Source of the DNA: Calycina herbarum
Taxonomy: Eukaryota; Ascomycota; Leotiomycetes; Helotiales; Pezizellaceae
Direction of reading: 5' to 3'
Length of the DNA stretch: 64,000 bases
Assembly (NCBI GenBank): GCA_001414485.1
Contig: LLEY01000104.1
Location: 62,001-126,000 of the forward strand
The position numbers and the translations under genes were made by a program. Of the stretch, positions 37,101 to 52,000 are shown one piece after another. Positions within the stretch are counted from its first letter, which is position 1; each line of letters starts with the position of its first letter. Below the pieces are notes generated by a model. That model did not search any database, was not told where the DNA came from, and worked only from the letters and a program-made list of their open reading frames with translations.

Positions 37101-37391
37101 ATCGTGTTTTCCGACATGAGATTTAGATTTCCCGATGCGCAGAGAGCACGGAACCAGCAGAGGATTGGAGAGATTTTGTACAATGAACGTCCTGAGGGTT
37201 CGGAGGAGGAACGTAGGAGAGAACGCTTCAGGTTGGCGGATGGGGATTTCATACTTCCTGGGGCGAGATATTCGGTAGAGCAAGAAAGGGCATATTTGAG
37301 GATGAAGAGGAGGCGCAGGAATGCAGCTGCTAGGCAGAAGGCGAAAGAGGAAAAGAGGGGCTTGTTTGGGTTGCAATCAACGGGTATTTGA
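34187..37391 (+). CDS. RING-H2 finger protein of unknown function
   Basis: This is a multi-exon gene. Supported exons are 34187-34750, 34802-35185, 35424-35752, 35821-about 36182 and 36492-37391, with an uncertain short exon possible between 35186 and 35423. Near the middle a RING-H2 finger is split by an intron: CTVCKKTF, HTHCNHLFHLKCI, then CPDCGAAP, giving C-x2-C...C-x-H-x2-H-x2-C...C-x2-C. RING-H2 proteins are usually E3 ubiquitin ligases. The acidic N-terminus (MSMDWTPEDE, EEGEFED) and the basic C-terminus (RMKRRRRNAAARQKAKEEKR) are otherwise unremarkable. The phase at the intron inside the RING does not close with the obvious donor at 36183, so that junction needs transcript evidence. 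Confidence 0.7.
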
Positions 37392-38242
37392 GATGGGAGG
37401 TTACCTTCGCTTATTTTGAATATATGGTTCTGTAGTTTGAGTCTTATTTTTTTGTACTTTGTTTGGCATTTCTGTATTTGTATAGCTAGAAGTTTTAGTT
37501 TTAGTTATTAATTAGATATGCTACACTTGGATCTTCGCCGTCACATTTTCTTGTGTGGTTGGATTTCTTAGTTGCTTATGTCCCATTTCCATGGGCATAA
37601 AACCAGTAATCAATATTAAATAACTCTCCTTGTTCCAAATTTCAAGGAGAATATAGTATGTGGTTAATCTACCTAGATCAAGCGAGAATATTCGAAGAAA
37701 TCTAAATTTTTCCAGGTCGCTAGAATAGTTATTTAAAAATTGCCCCAGGAATGCTTACACATACGTAGCGACTATGTAACGTATTGAAGATTCAAATCTA
37801 GCTATGTCAAGTTAAAGGAGAACCAGCCTTAGACAATAGTCTCATAATTAGTTAAAAAACTTTCCTCAGTAATTCCAATGAGTTAGCTATATATCACTAC
37901 ACCTCTATTGAAATATTCACCACATTCACCTCCATACTAACACATGCTCTAGTGCCATTTACGTGAACTGAAATATGAATGCACAGACCATTAGGGCAGA
38001 CAAATCAACCACTCTTCTATTGTTCAGTATACAGTATTACCTTTCAACACTATGGATTTAAACAAAGTTCACCAAAGGACGCTTGCGAAAATGAACAATC
38101 TGGAACAACTCCTCATTTTTAGCTCTTCTGAGCCTTTTCTCAAGTCGGCGCAAATTCTGCTAACACAGGCTCCACTTTGATGTACACAAGAAGTGAGATG
38201 AGAAAAAGTTGGGCATCAAAACAAGACAGGGCTTGTGGTGTA
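37392..38242. other. Intergenic
   Basis: No feature seen other than the 3' end of the RING gene and AT-rich sequence. A Pogo element has inserted at its right end at a TA dinucleotide (38241-38242). Confidence 0.6.
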
Positions 38243-39351
38243 ACGTGTTTCACAAGCGAGCTGGCCACTTTTCAAACTTTACAACAATCATCAACTTCTA
38301 GTTATATTATCTCTACCAAACAACGCCTAAATGTCTCCCAACGAAAACAAGATCAACTTAGCTATCTAAGCACTCGAAAACGACACGTCAATTACCCAAC
38401 GAAGCGCTACGAAGGCCTATAATGCCCCTCGATCCACTATTTCAAGCCGACACGCCGGAATCCAACTAAGACGCGATTGCGAGCCCAATTCGAAGAAACT
38501 TACGAAGCTAGAGGAGGAGGCGACAATTAGACATATATTAAAGCAGGATTCGAGAGGGTTTTCACCTACAAAGGATATAGTGCGAGATATAGCCAACAAC
38601 TTGCTGAAGGAGCGCGACAGGCAGCCTATAGGCAGGAACTGGCCGGACAACTTTATTCAGCGTACACCTAAGCTAAAAACTCAATAGAGTCGTTCTTATA
38701 ATCATCAGCGAGCTTTAACTAAAGATCCGCGGATCATTAGCCCATGGTTTACACTTGTACAGTCATTTAAGGACAAACATGGTATTATAGACGAGGATAT
38801 ATACAATTTCAACGAGACCGGTTTTATAATAGGTGTTATATTATCTTAGCTTATTATTACAAGTTCAAAGATACGCGGGAGACGTAAAAAAGTTCAGCTA
38901 GGCAATCGCGAATAGGTTATAGTTATTCAAGGAGTTAATACGACAGGTTAGGTAATAGTATTAATACAGAAAGAAATCACAGATCTTCGCAAGGTAACTA
39001 AGCATAAGAGTCGTAAAAGGAAATATATTCAGAGTCAAGAGACATTAACAGTAGAGGAGGTAATTAGTTTAATTACTCCCACAGAAAATAGCGATCAGGA
39101 GGGTAGCAGAGAGATAAAAAAGAAGGTTCGGGTAGAGAGGCATTATAGGCGTTATAGCAAAATTAGACACAATTCTCGTACTTGTCAAGTAGAAATAGTA
39201 GATACCAAAGATAGTAACGACTCTGAATAATCTTATAGTATCTTATATAATATAATAGCTTGTTCTGGTGTTGAGTAATTTGTATTTAAAAATAAGTTGT
39301 TCAGAAAAGTGGCCAGCTCGCTTGTGTGGCCAGCTCGCTTGTGAAACACGT
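38243..39351 (+). mobile_element. Internally deleted Fot1/Pogo transposon with intact TIRs and TA duplication
   Basis: The element is 1109 bp, flanked by TA on both sides (38241-38242 and 39352-39353). The terminal inverted repeats match perfectly over about 26 bases (start ACGTGTTTCACAAGCGAGCT, then GGCCAC). At the right end the TIR core GTGGCCAGCTCGCTTGTG is present twice in tandem. It encodes a transposase missing its catalytic core, so it is non-autonomous. RIP-type stop codons are present but far fewer than in the 1-11 kb block, which suggests a younger insertion. Confidence 0.88.
38331..39230 (+). pseudogene. Pogo-family transposase, broken (DDE catalytic core deleted)
   Basis: From an ATG at 38331 the frame shows a psq-type helix-turn-helix (ATKAYNAPRSTI), a CENP-B-like HTH (RGFSPTKDIVRDIANNLL, then NWPDNF and RTPKLKTQ) and the start of the DDE domain (DEDIYNFNETGF, where the first catalytic residue lies in F-D/N-E-T-G-F; here Asp is Asn). 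The sequence GRRKKVQLGNRE, then VIVIQGVNTTG continues, then jumps to a C-terminal tail (KHKSRKRKYIQSQETL) ending at 39230. The second and third catalytic acidic residues are deleted. In-frame TAA/TAG codons (at Gln and Trp positions) add further breaks. Confidence 0.8.
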
Positions 39352-39440
39352 TAGTGATAACATTCTCTGAAAATGCTCACGCAACAGGAAGCCCTGTATT
39401 CTTAGGGGGTCATATTCTTAGGTCTATATTCTTAGGGAGT

Positions 39441-39487
39441 TGTATTGAATACTTAGAGAGTCGGGGGTTCGATTCCTCCCGAGTCCA
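39441..39487 (+). pseudogene. tRNA 3' half with B box and Pol III terminator
   Basis: Bases 39466-39476 are GGTTCGATTCC, a perfect B box, inside a T arm (stem GGGGG/CCTCC with one G-T pair). It is followed by a seven-base acceptor strand CGAGTCC, the discriminator A and, 39493-39498, a T run that can stop Pol III. The matching 5' acceptor strand (GGACTCG) and an A box are absent upstream, where a TATTCTTAGGG motif occurs three times instead. This looks like a truncated tRNA copy. Confidence 0.6.
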
Positions 39488-40017
39488 AATTATTTTTTGG
39501 GGGGATTTTTAATATAGCTTTTTGCTAGGTGTTTTTTAGCATCTCGCGGGGGTTTGACTTTTTGGAGAAGGTGGAGCTTTTTTTCTTGACAGGGGATTGA
39601 AGTGGGGTTGAATGATAGTGGGGAAGTGGTATTTGGGCTTAGAGATGAAGGCATAACAGTGCTCCTGAAGAGAAGTGCTTCTCGCTTAGAGATCAGTGAA
39701 TACGGGGACGATATTGAGCAGGTCTAGGGGGAATTGATTTGAGTGATGTCTTTGCATAAGATTTGAGCAATTTGACTTCAATTGTATGTACTCCTTCATA
39801 AATTCTGGCTGTAACTAGCCTTCAAGGTTGTGAAGGTCGATAAAACGTGACTCGTATACACGTGACATGCAGCCTTTCCCAGCCTTGCGAGCCGCATTGG
39901 CAGAATTCCAAAACATTCATCGGAACAACCTCCACACATCGTTGTCGCCACATTATACATGATCAGGAGCTCCTCATTCGACAAATCCGACCTCGATATT
40001 CCATAGTGTCTTCGAAA
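39488..40017. other. Intergenic, 5' region of the WBP11-like gene
   Basis: No gene is supported here. The stretch from about 39850 to 40017 is probably promoter and 5' leader of the following gene. Confidence 0.5.
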
Positions 40018-40955
40018 ATGCCGAAAGAGAAATCAATCAACCCCGCGCAAGCGCAGCGCAAAGCCGACAAGGCCAAAGCTATCAAAAAAGGTACAGTCTT
40101 CTCTACATTCATTTCCCGCTGACATGCTAATGTATGATTCATATAGGCAAAGCAGCAGTTCAAGCTACTCGCACAGAACGGCTCGCAAAACGAAATCCCG
40201 ACCGCCTCCAAAACCAACTCGACGAACTAAAAGCCCTCGAATCATCAGGTGGAAAGCTCACCTCGCACGAAAAGTCCCTCGTTGAAGGTCTCGAGAAAGA
40301 AATCAAAGCTGTAAAAAAGGCACGAGAAGCTTTGGGAGAGAAAGCCCCCAAATTTGGATCTGGATCTGGATCGAGGGGAGGCTTTGGTGGAGGCGATAGA
40401 GGAGGGAGAGATGGAGGACGTGGTGGGGGCGTGTTAGGGAAGAGGAGGCGGGATGATGAAGGGAGTACCGATGAGAGCGAGATTGACGAGGAAACGAAGA
40501 GGATACCTATGCCCCGCGATACACCACCGCCAATACCCAAAGAATTTTTGGATAAATGGTACCAGAAACGACGGGAGCGGTGGCAGGCCAACAATCCAGA
40601 TCGCCAAAGTAATGATAGAAGTTCAGGAACTGCCGCGAACTCGACACCGCTTGGAGATAATGCTAGGAAGTTCCCGGATAGAAGTGGTAGTGGAAATGCG
40701 CCCAAAGAGAGAGTCTTGGAGGAGGTCAAAACTATTTATGAAGCGAAACCTGCGCTGAGAGATCTGAGAAAAGAGGCCGTGGCATTTGTCCCTGCAACAG
40801 TAAGGGCGAAGATGGATCGGAGTAAAGGAGTTGGTGGATTGGTGGAGCCAGAGGAGGCGGATAGACTTGAAAAGGAAGGTTATTTGGCCACTGGCACAAC
40901 CCAGTCAACCTCGAAGATTGTACAGATGGAGGAGGTTGAGGACGAAGACGCCTGA
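40018..40955 (+). CDS. WBP11-like pre-mRNA splicing protein
   Basis: Two exons (40018-40090 and 40147-40955) give 293 residues. The N-terminus MPKEKSINPAQAQRKADKAK, then KKGKAAVQATRTERLAKRNP matches the WBP11/Saf1 N-terminal domain (MPKEK.INP.EA.RK..KA...KKGK..V...R.E.LA.RNP), followed by a helical segment (LQNQLDELKAL). An RGG/Gly-rich stretch, a basic KRRRDD nuclear-signal-like motif and a Pro patch (PRDTPPPIPKEF) follow; in WBP11 proteins, proline patches bind WW domains of splicing factors. The C-terminal LEKEGYLAT motif is also typical. It is expected in the nucleus with the spliceosome. Confidence 0.85.
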
Positions 40956-41351
40956 ATGGTGAGAGTTTGTGAGAATGTAGAAAATGATACCCCCGATTAG
41001 TCTACAGCTTTAAGTCACTAACTTCTCAGGTGCTTTTACTATCGTTCATGTTCCAAATCTATCCCACCAAGCCAAGCAAGCACGAAAAACTCAGTAAATC
41101 AATGCCGGGGCTGGGGAATACCCAAGCAAGACATTTTGAGAAACAAAAAACCCCCATATATCCTTCTACATAGAAATACACGCTATGGATGCTAGTAGAG
41201 TACGTATGGTTGAATCTAGGGTGGCGCTTCTTCTCAATCCAAATATATTTAACAGTCATTGTCAACACTCTTGGTATTGTTGTGTACTAGTACGGCATTA
41301 TTTGCAATAGGAGTGTGGCCCTATCATATCAGAGCTTAAGTATTTGGCTCT
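40956..41351. other. Convergent 3' region
   Basis: Short gap between the ends of the WBP11-like gene and the minus-strand gene to its right. No feature seen. Confidence 0.6.
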
Positions 41352-42574
41352 CTATTGTCCCATATGAGAGTATGGATAAGGTCCTTCGGCAATAATGGGC
41401 TCCCCTTTGAACCCTTCTCTCCTTAGTGTGAGGGTAACCATAGGCCTATCAAAGTTTGCCTCTGGAGTATTCTGGAACCTAAACTCTCTAAGCCATTCAT
41501 GTTCTTCTACAATTTTCCAGCCAGGAGCCTCAATTTCCGGCTTTTTCCCCGCATATTGCGCTCAAACTAACTCTACTTTCCACTATGGATTTCTCTTGTC
41601 AGCTTTATTGAGGAGAACTTTCAAATCAAGAGGAAAGAAGCGCGAAGTATGGTAAATTGGTGAGTCATGGTTATATGTATCGTAGGAAGACCATGGGATA
41701 AGCTTACCACAATATCAACTCTGGGTGTTCCACCTCGGTTGGTTGTATAAACCCAGCGAAAAAGCTCAGTCAGATTCGGCAAGTCCATGCCAAACCAATA
41801 GCCCCCAGGAGTTTGGTCTTCTTCATGTTTTGATGGTTCAGAGCCTGGACAGACCCCAGAAGTCAAGAGGAAAGATATCTTCAGCTTCGGTCCATTCGAG
41901 CCCAAAATTTCAAAGAGATCTTCAACAGCTGGATTGATATTTTCGACTATTCCTTCCAACGGCTGCTCTGTCGAGAGGACTAGACGATTGTGACGTTGGG
42001 CTACATCTTCGAAACGAGTCAAAGACCAGCTCACGGCTGTTTCCACCCGCATCCCATCACTTTCTTGCTTGACATGCATCGGTTGAGGCATCGAAATCTC
42101 AAGATTTGTCAGATATTTTTGATTTTGCGACCCGATAGATTCTAGCCATAAGTTGATAGGGCGCCAGCTGTGGTATCCGAGGAATGTGAATGTATTTACT
42201 CGATAAAATATTGCAGCCGTTTCGCTAGCGAGAACAGGGTGGCATTGAAGGAGCCCAAGGGCCAGGTTCCGCTTGCTGAATGCCATCGCCGAGAAATCCA
42301 TGTCGCGATTAATGCGGTCCACAATGATTTCTGAGGAGGGGCGGGTAAAGATATCTATTCCATCACTATATTCGACACTTTCGGGCTCAATGATTGTGGT
42401 TTTGATTTCGCCCGACCAGACTATAATTGGCTCCAGAGAGGTGAGAGCAAAGGTGTAAGTCAGATCCCGAACTTCGCGTGGAAGAGAGAGGAAGGTTTTG
42501 TGACAAAGTTGATTGGAATATTCGGATGCCTCATTTTTTTGTTTGGAGGATGGTTGAGACATTATCGATTGCAC
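41352..42574 (-). CDS. F-box-like/2EXR-like hypothetical protein
   Basis: Exon 1 is 42574-about 41692 and exon 2 about 41560-41352. This splicing gives 363 residues in frame, but it uses a weak donor (GTCTTC), so the junction is tentative. The N-terminus HKTFLSLPREVRDLTYTFAL resembles the F-box/2EXR start (LP.E.R..IY..AL), a family greatly expanded in Leotiomycetes. The middle (CHPVLASETAAIFYRVNTFTF) fits the family pattern of Leu-rich strands and helices. The C-terminus (WKIVEEHEWLREFRFQ) continues in the second exon. Function is unknown; an adaptor role is suggested only by the F-box-like motif. The start could also be at 42562. Confidence 0.65.
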
Positions 42575-43254
42575 TGTTCTACTTTCTTCTTGTTTGTGAA
42601 AATTTTTCGTAGATTGGGGATGGAGAGAAGTAGGGAGCAGAAAAAAAGGTAATTATAGTGAGAACCCGATCGCAATTTGAGAGCGTTGGCATAATGTTGG
42701 TTTTGGAAATTATTTACATAAATACTACATGGATACACGTGTTCACTAAAAACTGATGTCAGGTGGTCTCCACCCAATTATGAGGACTTCTCAGTTGATT
42801 AAAAAAACCTTCTCTTTATCCACAACATCTGGTGGAATTGACAAAAGACTTTTCTACTTTAGAGGATTAAACCATTTTTTTACTAGATTTTTTAATAATA
42901 TTCAAGTTTAGGCAAAATTTATACAATGACAATTCAGTAAATAAAGACTCTATTTATTTGGTTTGGGAATTTCATCATTAGTGAACAAAGCATACTTTAT
43001 CGGACTGTGAAACCAAATTGATGGTGAGGTATTCAGACTGAAGGAAATAAAATCTCTAGATAGAATAACATAGAGATGATTGATTACTACAGTTTTATGA
43101 AAAGTGACATGAATTTCAAAATCTCCCCAATTCTTATTCCTAACAATCCTTCTCTATAACAATATTCAAAACCTTCCTTACAACTTATCTATGGCACAAG
43201 AACAGAAAGTAGGGCATTTATTTAGCACAATATTACCTGGAAACGACGGTGCGC
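42575..43254. other. Intergenic
   Basis: Upstream region of the 2EXR-like gene and downstream region of the secreted-protein gene. AT-rich; nothing recognised. Confidence 0.5.
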
Positions 43255-44168
43255 TCAATGGCCTTGAGGAACATCATCCTTTCTCGCAGTTCGAAGTTTT
43301 GAAGCTGAGGGACCTAGAAGTCCACTCATAACCTGCGAGCAGGTTGGGTCGATAGTAGAATACGCATTGACGCCAGTGATACCTCCACAAGGTGCCTTCC
43401 ACCCAACATTATCATCAGAGCTATATTGACCATAGATTGACATCTTTGCTCCAGCAGGATATCTTACACCACCCACTTTGAAGTACCCATTGGTGGAAGC
43501 TTCGTAAATGTAGTAAGCGCTATCCTCAGCGTGGTATTTATTGGTGAGAGGGCCGTTGTATGACCTCGTCGCGGTGTATTCGCCCCACGCGGGAGCTTTC
43601 CTCACTAATCTGTCAAGTTTCAAATCCTTTTCGAGGGTTTCTATAAACCCATCACGCGCTATCGAAGCAATAGAGATCAATGCCGGCTTTCCTGGTCTTT
43701 CTGGAATTGCTGCTTGTGCTGCGACTTTGGGTTGTTCGGGTTTGATGATTTTGCCTGCCTTGTCTTTCGTGGCGGGAACAGCTGCTTTTTCTGGAACAGC
43801 TGGGACGAGCTGAATTGTAGTTGTTTTGGGACGTACAGTGCCGCCACCATATTGGTTTGACCTGTCTTTTTTTCCTTTGCCATGTCGGCCATGGTCTTGG
43901 TGAACCCTGCCTTGGAGTACTCATCTAGTTGTTCCAGGGTTGGTTCTGCGTCTATTGGGACCTGAGCCCTCCAAATGCCGTCTGCAAAGGACATTCGAAA
44001 ATTTGGGACGGCCCTGCTGCTCAAGGATAAAACTCCAAGTTCTTTCGAAATTGATTGAAGTTCATTTTCAAGCTGAAAGGTTTCTTCTGTCGGTGCTGCT
44101 TGCCCAAATTGAAGCGATAACAGGAGGCAGGCCAGAGCCTGGAGCCCAAACCGAGTCTGAGAGAACAT
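43255..44168 (-). CDS. Predicted secreted protein of unknown function, frame interrupted
   Basis: The start at 44168 gives a clear signal peptide (MFSQTRFGLQALACLLLSLQ, FGQA|AP). A frame of about 90 codons (to AKEKK) is continued in another frame (SNQYGGGTVRPKTTTIQLVP through to a Cys-containing domain: YYIYEASTNGYFKVGG, DDNVGWKAPCGGITG, STIDPTCSQVMSG). The total span of 914 bases is not a multiple of three. The shift lies at a run of seven A (43869-43875). It may be a sequencing indel, a true frameshift, or a 44-base intron (GTTCAC..GACAG), which also restores the frame. Only two or three Cys are seen in the mature part. An effector-like role cannot be claimed. Confidence 0.65.
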
Positions 44169-45785
44169 TTTGATTGTTGAGACTTTGCTGAGAGAGTGTA
44201 TAGATGAAGAAAACAGATAGGAGACCGGGAAGGAAGTTTTTGAAAGAAGATTGATATATAGTCGAGAAAGGAGAAAGATTGTTTGAAACGAATCAAATGA
44301 TGCGGAAGGTCCGATGAAGATAATAGGTAAAGATAGTAGATGAGAAGATACTGTAATAGATGAAGATAGTAGATGAAGTGAAGAGAGAGTCGGAGCACTG
44401 GCCTTATATGGCATATTCATCGAGACTTCTGTCTGATAACCGCTGAACCTTTTGATTAGGATCCAACAGTTGGTTTTGTTTCGTGCTATAAATATCGATC
44501 ATTTCCTACAATGGGCCATGAATTTGGTGGAAGGAGTCAGTACATAACATAAATACCAACTTTACTAAGGCTAGTAGGAATACCAACACCATTCCTCTGC
44601 TCGAATACGTAAGAACTTGTAATTGAAACGAGGGACAATTTAAAAGAAACACTGCGTAAAATGTTTATAATCTGTGAAGCTCATAGTATCAAAAATTCCT
44701 AGTTAAACTAAACTAACTTCTGAACCCTCGAAGTAAGGAAAGGCCGGACTACAGTGATTTCATATCACAATACGCACCAAGCGGGGCACTTCCCAAAGTT
44801 CTCAGCAGGCATATAATCGAAAATTTGCCAACTCGAAAAGGGGAAATGACTCCACATACGAGAGAACGTGGCCGTATTTTTGGTGTAATGGACACCTGCA
44901 ACGGGCTCATTTGAATCCTGTGTGGATGAAGGTGGAATTTGAACATGGCGCTTCTTGTTAAGCGCAGTGTTGGCTTCCAGGCTTCCAGGCTTCGAGAAAC
45001 ATGGCTTGCCGTTGCAGAAAGAAAGGCCTTCCCTGGATTCCTGTAGACCAACTGAATTAGCATGATAAATGTCTTGCCATTTGCTACTCATAACAACCCT
45101 TAATCTTGGATTTTAAGCACCTGATGTGCATTGCCTCTCGTATGTCCTTTCTGTTTGGGTGAAGCAATCTCTTACCCTATAGGTAGGCCTCGAGCGAGGG
45201 CCACCCGGACAAAAGGGTGTTGGGATCCTGCTGCTTCGCCCACCGCGTTCTGATTTCTCGGTGCCTGTTAATCTTCTTACCTACTTACCTGGAGATAACT
45301 CTTCAGTACGCTATCCTGGGCGTGCCAGTTTCTGCGCGCCACGCAGGATTGAGGCCAGGTGGTACTCGGCGAGTCTGGTGATAAGAAAAGTGGAATGTAC
45401 CATGTACTTAAAATTTGGAAGGCATGTTTGAAGGTCAGAGACGAGGTTGGTTGAGGGATGAGATTGGGCTGGGCATGGTTATACCGAAGAGAAGCCGAAT
45501 TAGCCCCCATCGTTAAAAGCGGCAGTAAATACTCCAGTTTGATAGGCCTTGTTGATCTAAATAATTCACCGGAAGAATTATTAGTATGTATACTTGTCCA
45601 ACTTTTAATCCACTCTGGTAACATTAAAATCTGCTGAGAATCTAGCTGTTCACCGCCGCTTTTTTAGTCCATCCCGAGCCCATTTCATTCTACGGCCCTG
45701 GTGAGAAGTTACACAAGAACTACAACTTGAGATTTTACATGAATATTCATTACATACTCATAGTTCCCCCCTATTTACATGACCC
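44169..45785. other. Intergenic with one MITE
   Basis: About 1.6 kb. It contains the promoter of the secreted-protein gene, with a long pyrimidine/purine-biased stretch at 44200-44400, and the MITE at 45504-45679. No gene is supported. Confidence 0.5.
45504..45679. mobile_element. GCGGCAGTAA-family MITE, about 176 bp
   Basis: Left end CCCCCATCGTTAAAAGCGGC, then AGTAAATACT. Right end ACCGCCGCTTTTTTAGTCCATCCCGAGC in inverted orientation. Same TIR core as at 20.8, 22.2 and 33.4 kb, with a different middle. Confidence 0.65.
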
Positions 45786-46404
45786 TCATTCAACAACAGT
45801 CCATGTTGCAACAACCAGCCCTGAGACCAAAAATGCACTGCGTCCCAAATTCAGCATTGCCCACCAATCAACGAGCTCATGAGCACTCTCCCCCTTCATC
45901 AACCCAACTTCTGTGATCTTTTCTCCAGGCCCCAGTGACCTTACTTCCAATTCCTTCGTCATAAGTCTGTTGTTTGTGCCCCTCATAAACAGAATCGTAT
46001 ATGGAACTTGAGTTCCAGCAAGCAATCCAGCTGCGATGTACATCCAGTATTTCTCCGTGGCTAGCGGAGAAGGCAAAGACCGAAATTGAGATGCCAAGTA
46101 GAAGAAAGCAGATGCAGATAAAATTGACATGGGCGGCATAAAGAGTTTACCGGTGTTATACATGTTGGCCCATTGGCGAAGCATCAGAGGGGCTGGCGAT
46201 TCAAGAATGCGTGGGACAGCAATAACCGAGTAGGAGAGCGATAGGCCAGCCATTACTGCGAGAAATTTCAGTCAATACATAAGAAATTTTTATTTTCGGT
46301 GACTGGAATATCAAATGGGCGAAGTAGGTAATATGGGACTCACTGCCTTGAGTTCCAAGTCCCAAAGTTTGGGCCAGGCGAATTGGAAGCGGATTTTCAG
46401 ACAT
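45786..46404 (-). CDS. DUF1772 (anthrone-oxygenase-like) membrane protein
   Basis: Exon 1 (46404-46344) and exon 2 (46255-45786) join to 176 residues. The start MSENPLPIRLAQTLGLGTQG, IMAGLSLSYSVIAVPRI, the motif RQWANMYNTGK and the C-terminal WWAMLNLGRS follow the DUF1772 pattern, a family that includes small anthrone oxygenases of aromatic polyketide pathways. Four hydrophobic segments are visible (IMAGLSLSYSVIAV, MSILSASAFFYLA, YWMYIAAGLLAGTQVPYTIL and SAFLVSGLVVATW). No polyketide synthase is in the window, so a stand-alone role is as likely as a biosynthetic one. Confidence 0.85.
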
Positions 46405-49773
<3,369 letters not shown>

Positions 49774-52000
49774 CTTTTTCTTTTGTTTTTTCTTTAGGAG
49801 GGATTTTTGGGGATGGTTTTTGTACTTAGTTTTGTTTCTTGTATTTAGTTTTATCTGAAAGGTTTATCGATAGGTCGCTTAACATACAGGGGGTGGGCCT
49901 TTTTCCTACGACCGAGTACGAGTACTTCGTATCCGTTTGAATTGAGGCTATGGCACTGTGTGAACTTCGGGATCAAGCAAGCTCGCCTTTTTTGCCATGC
50001 CTTTTTCGCGAATAGGAGAATTTCGAGTGGAATGCTCTCTTCATCCCATTCTTCCTTTCTTCCATCGTCTCTTGCTGCCACTCCATGAAAGTTTGAAAAA
50101 CAGAACAGGAAGAATCCTCGTATCATAATCCTCAACTCCTCATTAGTCCTAACTCAACGAAACGTTCACCTTGATACAGCTATGGAATACCCTTCAAATC
50201 TATCACCCTCCCTATAAATTCGTTCTAGAAATTCCCCGGATCTCCCTATATACACTCTCCCAATTGAGATGGGAGTAAATACCTTGATGATATCGCTTCT
50301 TAAGGTGCAATCCCACTGCAATCTACTTCCAAAAATTCTAATTTTACATAGTCAAAACAATCAACCCCCATCATCTCCTCCAATTTTCCACAAAATATCA
50401 AAACTATATCTCATTCGTTATAGTTTATAAATTACACGTAGGCTTCGTCACCTAAAGACTTTTTATACACGACCGTTATACTAGAAACTCTAGGACACTC
50501 AAATTAATTGGATAAAGTAACTTGAGCTGCTAAAATTCACCGACTAGTCAGCTTCTCGTACCTTTTATAATTTCATTTGATTGTACGAGACTGTTTAGTA
50601 CAATACCCTTAGTAAATGTACCTACTATTCTAGCAATTATATTCAATACAAGACCAGACGATTACTCGAGAAGAAATGCGACGCATGACTCCGTGGACTA
50701 TTCAAGCGTCGGCAAAAGATCGGCCCACAGGACCCACCATACCCCCACCCCATCCACAAACCTTCAAAATACTTGATATCTACAAATAGGCATAATGTCT
50801 CAACAATAAGATCTCTAAGCTAGTGAGCTTAAAAGTCCACTGACTTGCTTTCAACTCTGTTTGGTGGGATTGGTTGTTAGTATTGCCAGGACGGTCGCCT
50901 CTGGTTGATCCTTTTTTTTTGGGCTTTCCTTTTTTCACTTTTTTGCACCACTTTTTTGGCTCGATGTTTTTTTCTTTTTAAAGATTTCTAGGGTCGAGTT
51001 AGATACTCCAAAATCACAACTCTCTCCCCTCCTACCAACCATCTACCAAAAAAATCATCTTACTCTCCTTGCTCTCTTCTCCTCCCTCTTCTTCCTATAT
51101 ACGTAAACGTGAGCAAATTCCAAAAGTAAATCTTATAATCTCACCACAATCTCCAACCTCCAAAGCCTCCGAAAAAGGTAGCACTTTCACCTCTCATTCT
51201 CCCTACCATCCCACCAATCCCATATATCGCCAGGAAAACGGAAGTGAAGTTAATAGAAAAGAGTAACTTTGGACAAACAATCAGAGTCGACGACCTTGAC
51301 ATGGATCTCTAGTTTCTCCCGCTTCTTCTGTTTTCCCGACTATTTAGTACAAGATCTTTAAGTGGGTGCACAGAGAAGTCTTTCTTGCTAACTTCAATCA
51401 TCTACGAAGTCGTATTTCCATGCAACGATTATGATGCAAAAGATCTCCGACCCACCTTGCCGTGCACTTTACTTCTTTACCTCTATGCCTTGTTTACACA
51501 ACCATCACTCATTCAAACACCAAAGGTAAAAAAGTGATTTTGTATTTATATCCCCCCCTTCCCTTTTCCTAGCTCTAGATCAAAGACTACCCCAAAAACA
51601 ACCTATTTTAGAAATTCAAAGTCAACCAAAATAGAGGATAAGATAAGACAATCAGCTTTTAAATTGTCATTGTATTCAAAGAATAAGTCAAAAAATAACG
51701 ATGAATATCCTCCTAACCCCTAATCAACCAACAAGAAATGAATGCAAAAAACCCAAGACACGAAAAGAACTCCCAGAATTCGCCTCAAATATACAATAGA
51801 ATAAATCCATCAATTTCCAAATCGAAAGTCGCTATGCTGGCGAAAAAAAGGAGAAAGATTTGTCTTGAGACGTGTGTTGTAAAGCTTGCCAAACCAATCA
51901 TTTGTGTTTGTGAGAGAGGGATCCACTATCCACCCCATCCAAAACGATATGCGTCATGTGCATTGAAAATTAAGAAAAAGATAACATCGTATGAAGAAGT
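49774..52000. other. Intergenic
   Basis: About 2.2 kb between the GMC pseudogene and the end of the YSC84-like gene. No coding signal was recognised. The section 50150-51700 is pyrimidine- and A/T-rich with several T and A runs; it may include a long 3' UTR or a lost gene. Confidence 0.45.
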
